Assembly (NCBI GenBank): GCA_021397845.1
Contig: CM038042.1
Span: 35,350,418-35,414,417 of the forward strand
Direction: 5' to 3'
DNA: 64,000 nt
Origin: Areca catechu
Taxonomy: Eukaryota > Streptophyta > Magnoliopsida > Arecales > Arecaceae
A model generated the notes under the pieces. It was not told the origin of the DNA. It made no database searches and saw nothing but the letters and a program-made list of their open reading frames with translations. Shown piece after piece: positions 45,260 through 56,420 of this stretch (its first letter is position 1; each line of letters starts with the position of its first letter). Position numbers and translations under genes: made by a program.

Positions 45260-47386
45260 ATGGCGACCACTAGTAGGGGTCCAGTCCATAGACCTAGGCA
45301 GCCGGGTCCGAGTGAGATCTCATCGACCATGACCCGAGAGCAGGTTGAGAACCTTAGAGCAGTGTACGGGATCCCTACCACTCTGCACCTCACGTTGCCG
45401 GGCTGAGAGGGGAGAGCGAACAGTCTGTTGGGGCCGGGAACCCTACCAATGTACGAATCTCACCTCAAAGCCGGTTTGAGGTTCCCGTTGCACCCCTTTT
45501 TTGTAGAGGTCTTCAAGTTCTATAGGATAACCCCAGCACAATTAACCCCGAACAGCATCCGGATCATATGCTATTTTGTCGTGTTGTGTCAGACTTGAAC
45601 CTAGGTTATCCCTTTTCGGCAACTTCTTTCTTTTGAAGAAAGACTTTAGGAGCCGGGAATGGTGGATGTTCAGTCCCCATCCCGGCCGAAAAATCTTAAA
45701 GTGTTTCCCATCCACCATCCATGGGTGGAAGCCCCGGTTCTTCCTTGTGAGCAGTCTCCAGCCCTGAGGGTTCGAGCCCTTGTGGGGGGAGTCGTGGATG
45801 AGGCTTCGAGAGGGGAGGTCGATCCTGATGGCCGACCAAGCTAAATTCAATGAGATCAACGGAGCTGGCCCGACCACGGTATTTGAACTGCTGGGGGAAG
45901 ACCGCCTTCACCGGGTAGGGATCAGCTCCCAAAGATTTTTAGGCAAGGGCCGAACTCTTTCTTCACGGTTCGCCCTCTTGATCTTGTTGCTTTTCTTCCT
46001 TCAACTAATCTTTAGTCTCCTTGTAACAGGAAGGGGGATAAGAAGAATCGATAAAGCCAAAGTTGTTCAGCGGGCGGTGCGAAAAAGGCCCGCCCCAGGG
46101 TCGGCCCCAACATCGGCTGCCGAAAGACAGAAGAAGAAATGGGAGGAGAAGTAGCCCGCGCCTATCGTGGAGGTAGAGTCCGACGAGGACGACACCCCCC
46201 TTGCTGAGGTGCTGGCCAGGAAGGCATCCGGGGCTTCGTTTGTCGTCGAGGAGTCGGCCGCCCCGCAGGGGTAGGAGCAGCCGGAGCTACCCGGTACAGC
46301 GGCAGTGTCAGCCCCTATGTCCGTCGGCCCAGATACAGCAGAGCCCTCGATGGACAAAGGAAAGGGGACGTCCGTAGAAGGGGCCGACGATGAGGCAGCC
46401 GAAGAGGAGTCTGACGAAGAAGTTCGTCAGGAGGAGTTCTAGCATTGGGATGCTTTGGACCACCCCCGGAGAGCGCGGAGCCTACTTAGGGGTCGATGAC
46501 CGACGTGGACTGGGAGCGGTCAATCCAAAGGAACTTGAGCGACGTAGCGGTAGAGTCCTACCTTAATCTCATGAGGGTAAGGTATCCTGCATGATTCCTC
46601 GTATCTTTTCCTTTCTCTTATGGCCCTGACTTAGCTTTATGTTTGCAGCTTCTCCGTGACATCTCCTTGATGGACGACGACATCGGCCGGGTGCTTCACG
46701 CAGCCAAATCCTCCGCCAGAAGAGTGCAGGAGCTGGAGGCAACTCGAGCTGCCATGGAGGCAACTCAAGCTGCCATGAAGGCATCTTTGAAATCTGCAGA
46801 GGAGAGGTCGTCGGCCACCCAAGCAGAGGCCGAGTTGTCGAAGGAGGCCCTGAAGGAGGCAGAGAGTCGAATGGCCGACTGGGAGGCCAAATTGAAGAAA
46901 AGGAAAGCGAAGGTGAACTCCCTCACTCGCCGGCTGCAAGAAGAGGAGGGTCAACTCTCGGAGGCAGATAAGAGGGCCCAGGCTGAGCGGGTAGCGATAG
47001 TACAGCTGACGACCCAGCTTGAGGAAGCAAGGGAGCTGGACGCGAGGCAGGTCCGGGATGCAGTGATGGCATACAAGACCTCCTCCTACTTTGATGAGGA
47101 GGTTGAAGAGGCGGCGTCGGACTTCTACAGAGAAGGCTACGATGACTGCTTGAAGAAGGTGGCCTCACTTTTCCCGGAGCTGGACCTGTCGGGTGCGAAG
47201 CTGAAAGGACCCGCGAATGAGAGAGAGCCCCAGGCCGAAGGTGAGATGGAGGAGGCCAGGGCTGAAGTAGAGGCGACGGTCGTCCCAGTCGAGCCCCCAA
47301 GTGCCACGGTCCCTGTTGTCCTTCCAGTTGTAGCGGACGGGGCTGAAGTTAGGGCCCCTAACGCACCTCCCGTGGGTCCAACCTGA
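45260..47386 (+). pseudogene. Antisense additional ORF of C (Transposase_28-like, coiled coil)
   Basis: The ATG at 45260 gives MATTSRGPVHRPRQPGPSE, then TREQVENLRAVYGIPTTLHL, LKAGLRFPLHPFFVEVFKFY and LTPNSIRIICYFVVL, aligning with element B. Stops follow in the middle part. An acidic segment leads to ERSIQRNLSDVAVESYLNLM and an intron at 46577-46648 (GTAAGG...TTGCAG), in the same place as intron 2 of B. The final exon is open to the stop at 47386: a long Ala/Glu-rich coiled coil (ELEATRAAMEATQAAMKASL onward), then YKTSSYFDEEVEEAASDFYR and a Val/Pro-rich tail. TTAATGAAA lies 50 bp past the stop. Function unknown. Confidence 0.7.
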
Positions 47387-47843
47387 GAGGTTTGTAAAGG
47401 TCCGACCCACCTTATTTTGTAAGCATTTGCTTTTGGAATTAATGAAAAGGCCTTTTAGCAATCTCATGTGTATGTGGGTGTGGAACAGTTATTTTCCTTT
47501 CAAAATTTTTGTGTTTCCGGTCGACTTCTTCGTATCGCAGGTCACCCTCTTTTTCTTTCGAAACTCTTCTAAGTGTTCCCGATCGGCTTCTTCGTACTTC
47601 AGGTCACCCTCTTTTCCAGACGGCCATTCGGTGCCAATCTAGTTTAGATACTTAGGAAAATTCCCAAGTATTTTCGGTCGGCCTTTTGAGGTTTGAAGCT
47701 GATACGTTGGCCGGAAGGGGCGACAGCTTAATCTGGGCTCATGAACTAGGAATTTTGCTCCCAGCTTAGTCCGTCAGCTAGCTCAGGTTTGCCATCTATT
47801 CCCCACGCGGTTCCGCATGGGCCATGTGCGGTGATTGCCGACC

Positions 47844-48042
47844 GGAGTCAGACTTTCAGAGTGGGCTACCCTAAAGCCTATGTCGATTGGAGTCGGACTT
47901 TCGGAGTGGGCTGCCCTAGAGCCTCTGCCGACCAGAGTCGGACTTTCGGAGTGGGCTACCCTAGAGCCTCTGCCAACCAGAGTCGGACTTTCGGAGTGGG
48001 CTGCCCTAGAGCCTCTGCTGACCAGAGTCGGACTTTTGGAGT
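47844..48042. repeat. 45 bp minisatellite in element C
   Basis: About 4.4 copies of a 45 bp unit built from GAGTCGGACTTTCGGAGTGG, GCTGCCCTAGAGCCTCTGCC and GACCA. It sits between the integrase end and the antisense gene, the same place as the arrays of A and B, but with an unrelated unit. Confidence 0.85.
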
Positions 48043-48065
48043 GATGATGGAAGAAATCATAGACT

Positions 48066-49409
48066 TTATTGATAGTACTTGCGAAGGTTGTCTACATTCC
48101 ACGGGTGTGATATTTGTCGCCCGTCCAATTGCTCGAGCCGGTAGGTCCCGGCCCGGATTACTTCGCTGATTCGATAAGAACCTTCCCAGTTAGGAGAAAG
48201 TTTTCCTTGCTCGGTCAGCCTTGAAATCTCCATCCTCCGCAAGACCAAGTCTCCAACTTGGAAGGTTCGCGCCTTAACCCTTGAATTGTAATATCTAGCC
48301 ATCTTCTGCCGGTAAGTCGCCATCTTCATGCTTGCCCGGAGCCTGGTTTCTTCCAGCAAGTCCAGGTCAGCCCTTCGTTGCTCCGAATTGATCGGTTCAG
48401 TGAGGTGATCAACCCGCAGGGATTGCAAATAGATTTCTACAGGGATGACTGCCTCATTCCAATAGGTCAAGTTGAACGGAGTTTCTCCGGTCACTGTCCG
48501 AGCAGTAGTCCGGTATGCCCACAGTACTGAGTGAAGCTCTTTCATGCACAGTCCTTTGGCTTCGTTCAACCGAGTCTTCAACCCATGCAGGATCGTCCGG
48601 TTCGTGACTTCAGCCTCTTCATTGGACTGAGGGTGGCCGACCGAGGTGAGTCGATGGGAAATGTGGTATTGCTAGCAAAAATCCTGGAACCTTGAGTTAT
48701 CAAATTGTCTTCCATTATCTGTAATGATCGTCCGTGGGATGCCGAACCGAAAGATAATACAGTTTCGGACGAAGTTCTCCACCTTGGCTTCCGTTATCTG
48801 CGCCACAGCTTCAGCCTCCACCCATTTGGTAAAGTAATCGATGGCCACGAGAAGAAATTTTTGTTGGCCAGACGCTGGGGGAAAGGGCCCCAAGATGTCC
48901 ATGTCCTACTAGGCAAATGGCCATGGCACCGTAAGCGGGGTCAGCTGGCTGGCGGGCCTCCTTTGGACACCCGAATACCTTTGACACGCGTCACACTTCT
49001 TCATGAAGTCTGACGCGTCCTTTTGGATTGTGGGCCAGTAATATCCCTGCCAAATAATTTTATAGGCCAGGGATCTTCCTCCAAGGTGGTCGCCGCAAAT
49101 GCCTTCATACACCTCCCTGAGTGCATAGTCTGTGTCGGTCTGCCCCAAGCACTTTAACAGTGGTTGTGAAAATGATCGCTTGTAAAGGGTTCCGTCGAGG
49201 ACGACGTACTTAGAGGTTGTCAAGCGTATACGCTTGACTTCAGCCGGGTCATCTGGAAGAGTGCCCTGAACCAGGAAAGTCTGGATTGGGTCCATCCATG
49301 ATGCCTCTTGCTCAACCTGATAGATTTCAGTCGGCTCTTCAGCAATGCTTGGGCACTGCAGATGCTCCACAAAGGTCCAGTCGGAGGTGCTGACCACAGC
49401 CGTAGCCAA
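48066..49409 (-). pseudogene. Integrase of element C
   Basis: Nearly complete, in one frame with a few stops (about 48903-48908 and 48669-48671). The zinc region reads EVYEGICGDHLGG ... KKCDACQRY, where the first His is replaced by Tyr. The catalytic core has LLVAIDYFTKWVEAEAVAQI, IITDNGRQFDNSRF and a SNEEAEVTNRT-like segment near 48600-48640. The C-terminal part has SVLWAYRTTARTVTGETPFN, YNSRVKARTFQVGDLVLRRM and LSPNWEGSYRISEVIRAGTY, the GPY/F-like region of gypsy integrases. It would join element cDNA to the genome. Confidence 0.8.
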
Positions 49410-49442
49410 CCGCGACAGGGCATCCGCCCGGGAGTTTTGTAG

Positions 49443-49889
49443 CTAAGGTATATGGAGAATCTCGAAAAACTTGAGCAAAGATATGAAGCCTCGTACCTTG
49501 TCCAAGTACTTAGCCAAGATAGGGTCCCTCGTTTCAAACTCGCCCTTCACCTGATTGACTACCAACTGGGAGTCAGAGAAGGCCCGGATTCTACCGATGC
49601 CTAATTCACCAGCTATCCTCAACCTTACAAGTAAAGCTTCGTATTCCGCCTGGTTGTTCAATACTTGAAATGCAAAGTGTAGGGCGTACTCCAGACATTG
49701 CTCGTCGGGGTCGGCTAAAATCAGGCCTGCCCCACGTCCAGTGAGATTGGAAGCTCCGTCTACATGGAGAGTCCAGGTGTGCTCAATCTCCCCTGCTGGA
49801 CTGGCCACAGGTACTTCGACTATCGGAGAGGTGGCCTCTGGCCCCCAGGTGTATTCTGCAATAAAATCAGCAATTACCTGGGACTTCAA
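49443..49889 (-). pseudogene. Second (archaeal-type) RNase H of element C
   Basis: An open 148-codon stretch with TWTLHVDGASNLTGRGAGLI, LNNQAEYEALLVRLRIAGEL and AFSDSQLVVNQVKGEFETRD, so all catalytic acidic residues are present. It lies in frame between the Ty3-type RNase H and integrase. The dual RNase H places the element in the Tat lineage. Confidence 0.85.
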
Positions 49890-50968
49890 GGCCGATCAGG
49901 ATTGAAAGGAGATGTTGAACTTGCCCAGCCTGACAGCCCACTTGGTGAGCCATCCGGAGGTGTCAGGATTTCGGAGGATGGCCTTGAGAGGCTGGTCAGT
50001 CAGCAAAACGATCGAGTGTGCCTGGAAATAGGGTCGGAGGCGCTTCGCTGCTATAACTAACGAGTAAACCAGTTTTTGGACTTTGGGGTACCTTGTCTCG
50101 GCGTCGTGGAGGACTTTGCTGATGTAATAGATAGGTTTCTACTGGCCGTCTTCCCCCACCCGTACAAGGATGGCACTGACGACTTCATCAGAGGCCGACA
50201 AGTATAGGTACAACACTTCCCCCTCCTGTGGCTTGGCCAGCAGTGGAGGGTTCTTCTAATAGTCCTTCAAGGCTTCGAAGGCCAACCGGCACTCGTCGGT
50301 CCACTGAAAATGGTATGACCGGCGTAAAGTTCTGAAGAAGGGCAAGGACTTCTCAGTCGACCAGGAGATGAAATGGCTGAGAGAGGCAATATGGCCCATG
50401 AGCTCTTGCACTTGCTTCTTACTGGTCGGGTGTGCCATGTCCATAATGGCCTTGATCTTCTCGGGGTTGACCTCAATACCCCTTTGAGTGACCAGGAAGC
50501 CGAGAAATTTCTAGGAGGTCACCCCAAATATGCACTTGGTAGGATTTAATTTCATCCGATGATGTCTCAGCCCGTCGAAGGATTCTTGTAAGTCCCTGAT
50601 GTGGTCAGCCTTTCGGAGGCTCTTAACAGTCATGTCATCAACGTAAGCCTCCATATTCCTTCCGAGTTGTCCTTCAAAGACTCGGTTGATCAGCCGTTGG
50701 AAAGTGGCACCCGTATTCTTCAGGCCGAAAGGCATCATCCTGTAACAATACAGCCTCCTGTCCCTGACAAAGGCCGTCTTCTCCTTGTCCTCGAGGTGCA
50801 TCCTGATCTGGTTGTACTCAGAGAAGGCATCCATGAAACTCAAGAGCTAGTGGCCAGCCTAGCATCCTCTAGTTGGTCAATCTTTAGCAGGGGAAAACTG
50901 TCCTTCGGACAGGCCTTGTTGAGGTTTGTGTAGTCTACACAGATCCTCCACTTTCCACTAGCCTTCTT
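49890..50968 (-). pseudogene. Reverse transcriptase and Ty3-type RNase H of element C
   Basis: From 50843: MSFMDAFSEYNQIRMHLEDK, YCYRMMPFGLKNTGATFQRL and the catalytic AYVDDMTVKS. A stop near 50508 precedes KFLGFLVTQRGIEVNPEKI. RNase H follows with DEVVSAILVRVGEDGQ, KPIYYISKVLHDAETRYPK and WAVRLGKFNISF. The fingers region is separated from 50968 by a one-base frame change. Confidence 0.8.
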
Positions 50969-51900
50969 TACCATAACGACATTGGCCAACCACTCCGGAT
51001 ATGGGACTCCCTAATGAAGCCAGCGTCGAGGAGTTTCTTCAGTTCTTCTTCGATGGCTTTCTGCCTTTCGGCAACGAAGCTCCTCTTCTTCTGCCGGACG
51101 GGTCTATACGTTGGATCCACCCTAAGTTGGTGAGTGATGACATCCGACGGGATGCCCGGTATGTCCGAGGCCGACCAGGCAAAAACATCAGCATTGCTTC
51201 TTAAGAACCCTACCAGCTCCTGTTGGGCTTCCTCACTTAATGTACTTCCAATTTGAAGTACTTTAATAGGGTCATCTTCTTTGAGCGGAACAAATATAAT
51301 CTTTTCAACAGGCTGACCGCAGTCATCAGTGTCATCCCTGGGATCTAGTTGCTCAAGTGTGGGGTGCCCATCCAGCTGCCTGTCATGTATGGCCAGACAT
51401 TGTCTGGCCATCCTGTGGTCTTCCCTCAGTTCTCCGATCCCATTACGAGTCGGGAACTTTGCCAGTAAATGATAAGTGGATACAATGGCGCGGAACCTAT
51501 TAAGAGCCGGTCGGCCTAGGATGGCATTGTACGCCGAGGTCATACGGACGACTACAAAATTGATGGGAAAAGTCCGTTGGCGAGGCTCCGTCCCAAGTGT
51601 TACGGGTAAGGTAATTTCTCCTTCTACTCCGACGGAGTTTCCCTCAAAGCCAGTGAGTGGCATCAGGGATTCCCGCAACCTCGACCTAGACAAGTTCATT
51701 CGAACAAAGGCGTACATCTAAACTTCTGCACAGCTTCCATTATCAATAAGGACACGTTTTATATCATAATTGGCAATGATTGCCAACACAACGACAGGGT
51801 CGTCTTCTGGGAGATGGGGTTCCAAGAGGTCTTCATCAAAATAACTGATCATATCGGAGCCCCTAGGCCTCTTTACAATGACCTAGCCCCCTTCACTCCC
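50969..51900 (-). pseudogene. Aspartic protease and RT N-terminal part of element C
   Basis: Near 51725-51760 the frame reads VLIDNGSCAEV, the retropepsin motif with DSG changed to DNG, so the active site is damaged. The 249-codon open stretch has VGVEGEITLPVTLG, SAYNAILGRPALNRFRAIVS, DVFAWSASDIPGIPSDVITH and LLDAGFIRE, leading into RT. Confidence 0.75.
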
Positions 51901-53421
51901 CTAGTCGGACCGTCGATGCAACATGCCAACGCCTCCGCTCGTCGGACGCTGATTGGGGAGTTCAACTTCTTCGAGAGGGTCTCTGATAGTTGAGGCTTTA
52001 GCCCGATCTCGACGGGGGCGGACGTACTTGCTCAGATACCCTCTCCTGATAAGATCTTTGATAGCATCCTTCAGCTGGAGGCACTCCTCGATGTTGTGTC
52101 CATGGTCCCTGTGGAACCAACAGTACTTGTTCTTGTTTCTGACGGCAGGAGGGCCCCTCATCGGTCGAGGCCTTTGAAAGTAAGCCTCGTTCTCAATCTC
52201 CATGAGAATTTTCTTCCTTGGAAGGGAGAGGGGTGCATAAGTCTCAAACATTTTGAAGAAGTCTCTCAGCTTCGGGCTTCGGCACCGAGTGGGTCGGCTG
52301 TCGTCGCCAGGAGGTCGGATTGCAGGAGTCTTGTCGCTCCACTTCTTAGTGGATGATTTCCCCTCCGCTTAGCGGTGACTCGCAGACTGCTCCTCTGCCA
52401 GGGCATACTTGTGGGCCCTGGTCAGCAACTCGGTGTAGTCCTTTAGGAACTTCTTGTCCAGGGAGCATGTGAGCCTGGACGACCAGAGCCCTCTTTTGAA
52501 AGCTGACATCGCTACTGCCTTATTCAAGTCTGGGATTTCCATGGTCGTTGAGTTGAAACAGGCCATGCAGTCCCGAAGGGTCTCCCACTCCTTTTGGAGT
52601 ATGAGGAAGATGCAGTCGGTGTTCTTCGGGGCCCGACTGCATGTCCTGAAATATGAAAAAAAAAGAGTCTCAAGTTGAGAAAAAGATCGGATCGTACATG
52701 GTCGAATGGCTGCAAACCACATTCGGGCAACCTTCTTCAGAGTGGCTGGGAAGGCGATATAATAAAGGGCATCGGAGGCGCCCTGTACCATCATGTGGGC
52801 TTTATAAATGTCCAAATGATCCAGTGGGTCGGTGGTACCATCATAGGGATCCACCTGGAGAATTTTGAAGTGTCGGGGGATAGGCTTCCCCAAAATCTCA
52901 GCAGAAAAAGGTGGGCGAGTGTCATACACCTGCCCCCCTTTGGCCTTCTAGCGCTCGATAATCTCCACCATGCACTTTTCCATGCACATGATCTTACTGC
53001 CATAGTCATGTGGATCTTCAGCGGGGCGCCGACCACCGAGGAGAGTGGAGTCAGCGAAAGATGGGGAAGCCGACCTCTCCCTCTTCCCGCTAGCATGAGC
53101 CCCCAAAGACCTTCGGGGCTCCGGAGCAGCGTGGGAAAGAGGTGGTGGATCCTTTGGCTATTGACTCCCCCCGGCAGCCGGTTGGTGGTTGATGCAGGAC
53201 GTCACGGGTGGCTGTCGCCGGTCGTCAGCCGCTTCCTGAAAATGCTGGACTGCTGAGGTAAGCATCTCGATGCGGTTTACTAGCATCTGGAACTGCTGCA
53301 GCCCTAGAGTGATGGTGGGCTCGGCGGTGGCGGCCGTGGCATCCTCCCCGCGAGGTGCTTCAGGCCTGTGGAGAGAATGCCTCTCTCTAGCGGAGACACT
53401 TCGTGTTCTTCCCCTCACCAT
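51901..53421 (-). pseudogene. Gag of element C
   Basis: Start at 53421 (MVRGRTRSVSARERHS). One frame continues to 51901 with stops near 53158, 52948 and 52366, several of which read like CAG or CAA to TAG or TAA changes. The capsid part has VDPYDGTTDPLDHLDIYKAH, LYYIAFPATLKKVARMWF and SAFKRGLWSSRLTCSLDKKF. The C-terminal finger reads KYCWFHRDHGHNIEECLQLK. Gag forms the particle. Confidence 0.8.
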
Positions 53422-53501
53422 TGGTAGCTTTCTTCAGTCAATCTCTCCTTTTAGCGTAGAGAGCGGAACGAAGGTTCACTGCCCTCCTTCTAGCGCCAAT
53501 C

Positions 53502-54207
53502 TGTTGCTGTGCTTCCACCTGGACCGGGCTCGGCTCACTGCGCTGGAGAGCTCCTCCACCGGTCAACCTGCACAAAGTTCCCTGGGCGCCGGAGGTGCTC
53601 CGGTGGGGGACACTCCGATGCTTAAGTTAGCGGGAGGTTTGGAGCAATAGAATGAAGAGAAAAAGAGAAGAGTGTAGCGTGGAGAGGAAAAAACGTCTTA
53701 CCCCGGTGGAGGTCCCATGGATACCTTTTATGGGCATGGGATACTGCCAAAATTCATTAGAGGGCATAAATAAAGTCCCTGATTTGCCCCTGGGAGGATC
53801 AGAGTGATGGCCAGGTGGCATAAAGTCGTGGCCATGTCATGGAGTTCATTGCAACAGAATTCTGGCACCAGCTGAAAGGAGTCTTCTAGAACCTCCGAGC
53901 AGTTCCCCGGATGGGGATAAGTCCGTCGAGCTAAGCAGGAGTGGATCAGCCGGTCTCCAAGTTGGTCGGCCTCCTATAGGTTGACCTCCAGTAGGTCGGC
54001 CTTTGGTGGGTCGGCCATTAATGAGTCAGCCAATCTTCAGGTCGGTCGGCCTCCAGACCACTCGGCCTTGCAGTCGGTCAGCTTGTTGGACCTCCGATGG
54101 AAAGCAGTCAGGACCTCCACGAGAATTGATCAGTGGGAGCTTCAACCCGTATCGACTAGCTGAACGCCTTGTCCGGTCCAACCCGGGCCGGCCGGATGGG
54201 TATAACA
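53502..54207 (-). repeat. 5' LTR of element C
   Basis: Partner of 43953-44658, followed by the target duplication CATAG. A TATA-like CATAAAAGG on the minus strand at about 53725-53735 may be the element promoter. Left of the LTR the minus strand reads GATTGGCGCTAG, the primer-site position. Confidence 0.9.
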
Positions 54208-56420
54208 CATAGTTCCCTGCATCATATTATTAAATACATAATTATGTATTTTGCAAATTATCCTTTTATTAATGGATCCTCTACTAATCGAATCATTTGG
54301 AATGTTGTATATACTTATGTTTTATGTGTTGCAAAGCAATATTAATATTGTCTTATGTAGAGATGGCGTTATGAACTCAAGATCATCATTTGATTGAGAG
54401 GCTTTATTTATTTTGAGTGCTTTGTCCTAGGAGGGTGTTCTATTTCCATATAGAACTAGTTATTTTTTGATCAATTAAGCCTACTACTAGATTTTTTTAT
54501 TGTCTTCTTTGCTATTGTTTTTCCCATTTTTATTAATAAAATGAAAGGTGGGTCTTCCATTGTTTTACTCTCAAAAAGGAGGGAAAAGAAATATTGTCTT
54601 ATTGGATTGGATGATGTGGTCCTTACAATACCATGGATTGCTAAGTAGGTTGATTACAATCGCTTATGTTGAGACCCAAGTGATCGATTAAAGTAATTTC
54701 TAAAAAGCTTAAATTGATATATAGTTTGACATGATAATAGTTTATACATTTATTAAATATAGTATGCTGATATGATAGAAGGTTGTCCGTTGCGACCTTG
54801 AAATATATATGCATGACTTGTGGATATATTTATGAATCATTGTGACCATTTACGATAATAAACATGGAGTCTCTCTTGTATTTTTTTTGTACAAGTTTAT
54901 GTCTCATATACATAACATAAATTGTTCTTTTAGTAGTTTCAATGATAAATTTGATATAAAATGAGATGTTAAGTATATTAGTGAATATCTTTTTAAGATT
55001 AGATTTAGAAGAGTTATTAAAATTAAGCTAATTAGTTTACCCAGTTGTATATATAATTTTATGCTACATATGATCACATACTTTTTTTTGAAAAAAAAAG
55101 ATTTTGAAAAGCTATTCTAATCAGCCGAGTAGAAGATTGATGGTTCACATTATCAAGTTGTTTTAAAATCATCCAGATATTTATTTTATCTTACTCAATG
55201 TCAACAATTATCAATAGCCTATGGACAAATATAATGAAAAGTTTAAGATAAAAGGTATAACTAAATAAGTGGATAACTATGGTGGTTGAGATGATAAAAA
55301 TTATACTTATTGTGTTGGCATGCACAATTCCTCTTGGGAAGGACTTTGTGATCCAAATTCTTATACATATCTCACTTGATTAAAGTTATGGGATTGCATA
55401 AAAAATATATGAATCAAAAACATTTGACAACCAAAATAGATATGGGACTGCTGGATTATGAAAGAGACACAATGTTGTTAGATTGTTGATTAAAGTTAAA
55501 TATTATCAAGACTCAAATTTATCAGCACTAAAGTAATCCTATGCTGTATTTGCATAACAATTAATCCAAATATTTTGCCAATGTATCATACATTGATCCT
55601 GTTAAAGATATTTTTGATGTCTTGTTTTTCTTACGTTTTAAACCCTAAAGGAACATGATCCTTAAACCTTGTTTGGACTTTGGATGAAATTTGAAGGTTT
55701 AAAAAATCCCATGCAACATAGGCGAATCTGTGAGAACCATTAAAAAAAAAAAAAAGAAAATCCTCTTTTCTTGTGTTGCCTTCAAATTTCTTGTGTACAT
55801 TGGTTTGTTGCTCCACTCTTAAATTGTCACCTACCTATTTCTTATATTCCTTTTGTCCACTCCTCCCCATCACTGGGCTAAGCTGATCTAACCTCTCTAC
55901 TCTCCCTTTAAATTTGCTAAATTCCCCTCACAAAGTGTTCTTAAAAATTGTCATCCTTTGTTCATGCTTCTTTTTTAATGGCATTCAACCTCTAAACACA
56001 GCTGAGATAAATTAATGCCTCAATTTATTTTTGTAATGGGTCCCATGAGACATTCCAAATGACAGAGACTAAAATCCTTGAATGAAACTTGGTGAAGCTT
56101 ATAAAAAATTAAAAACATGTTGACATATTTCTTGATCTTTGATCAATTCAACAATATAGACAGATTAACAAAAACTTCATAGCATTGGTTTTAATATATA
56201 ATGATTAAAAATAAAATCTATCAAAATGATATTATGATATGATCATAAACTTTAGAAAAAAAAAAAAATTCTCAACAAATATATTAAATATCGTATCAGC
56301 CGATATCTTGAGATATAGCGGTTCATACCGGTATATCTTGGGCCGAGATAACGCCCTAGCGACATCCCCACCATCCTCGAATAATCTTCTTCCAAGCCCG
56401 CTCTCCCTCCACTACTCAAA
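54208..56420. other. Intergenic region and presumed promoter side of the SET gene
   Basis: AT-rich. At 54480-54590 the sequence resembles a LINE 3' end (AATAAAATGAAAGG, then CTCAAAAAGGAGGG) but no coding part is attached. The region 56200-56420 should hold the promoter and leader of the SET gene, yet I see no clear TATA box. No other gene is recognised. Confidence 0.4.

Larger units (their letters stand above)
43953..54207 (-). mobile_element. Element C: Ty3/gypsy Tat/Retand-type LTR retrotransposon
   Basis: A 10.3 kb element with 706 bp LTRs (43953-44658 and 53502-54207) and a perfect CATAG target duplication at 43948-43952 and 54208-54212. By eye the LTRs differ at about 43 of 706 positions, nearly all transitions. 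Reading leftwards: gag, protease, RT, RNase H, archaeal-type RNase H, integrase, a 45 bp minisatellite, an opposite-strand gene and the 3' LTR. The gag-pol pieces lie in one frame from 53421 to 50968, then one frameshift, then one frame to 48066. It is the youngest and best preserved LTR element here, though stops prevent activity. Confidence 0.9.

Noticed and set aside
53501..54207. Solo LTR
   Set aside because: It pairs with 43953-44658 and the two are flanked by the same CATAG duplication, so it is one end of a complete element.
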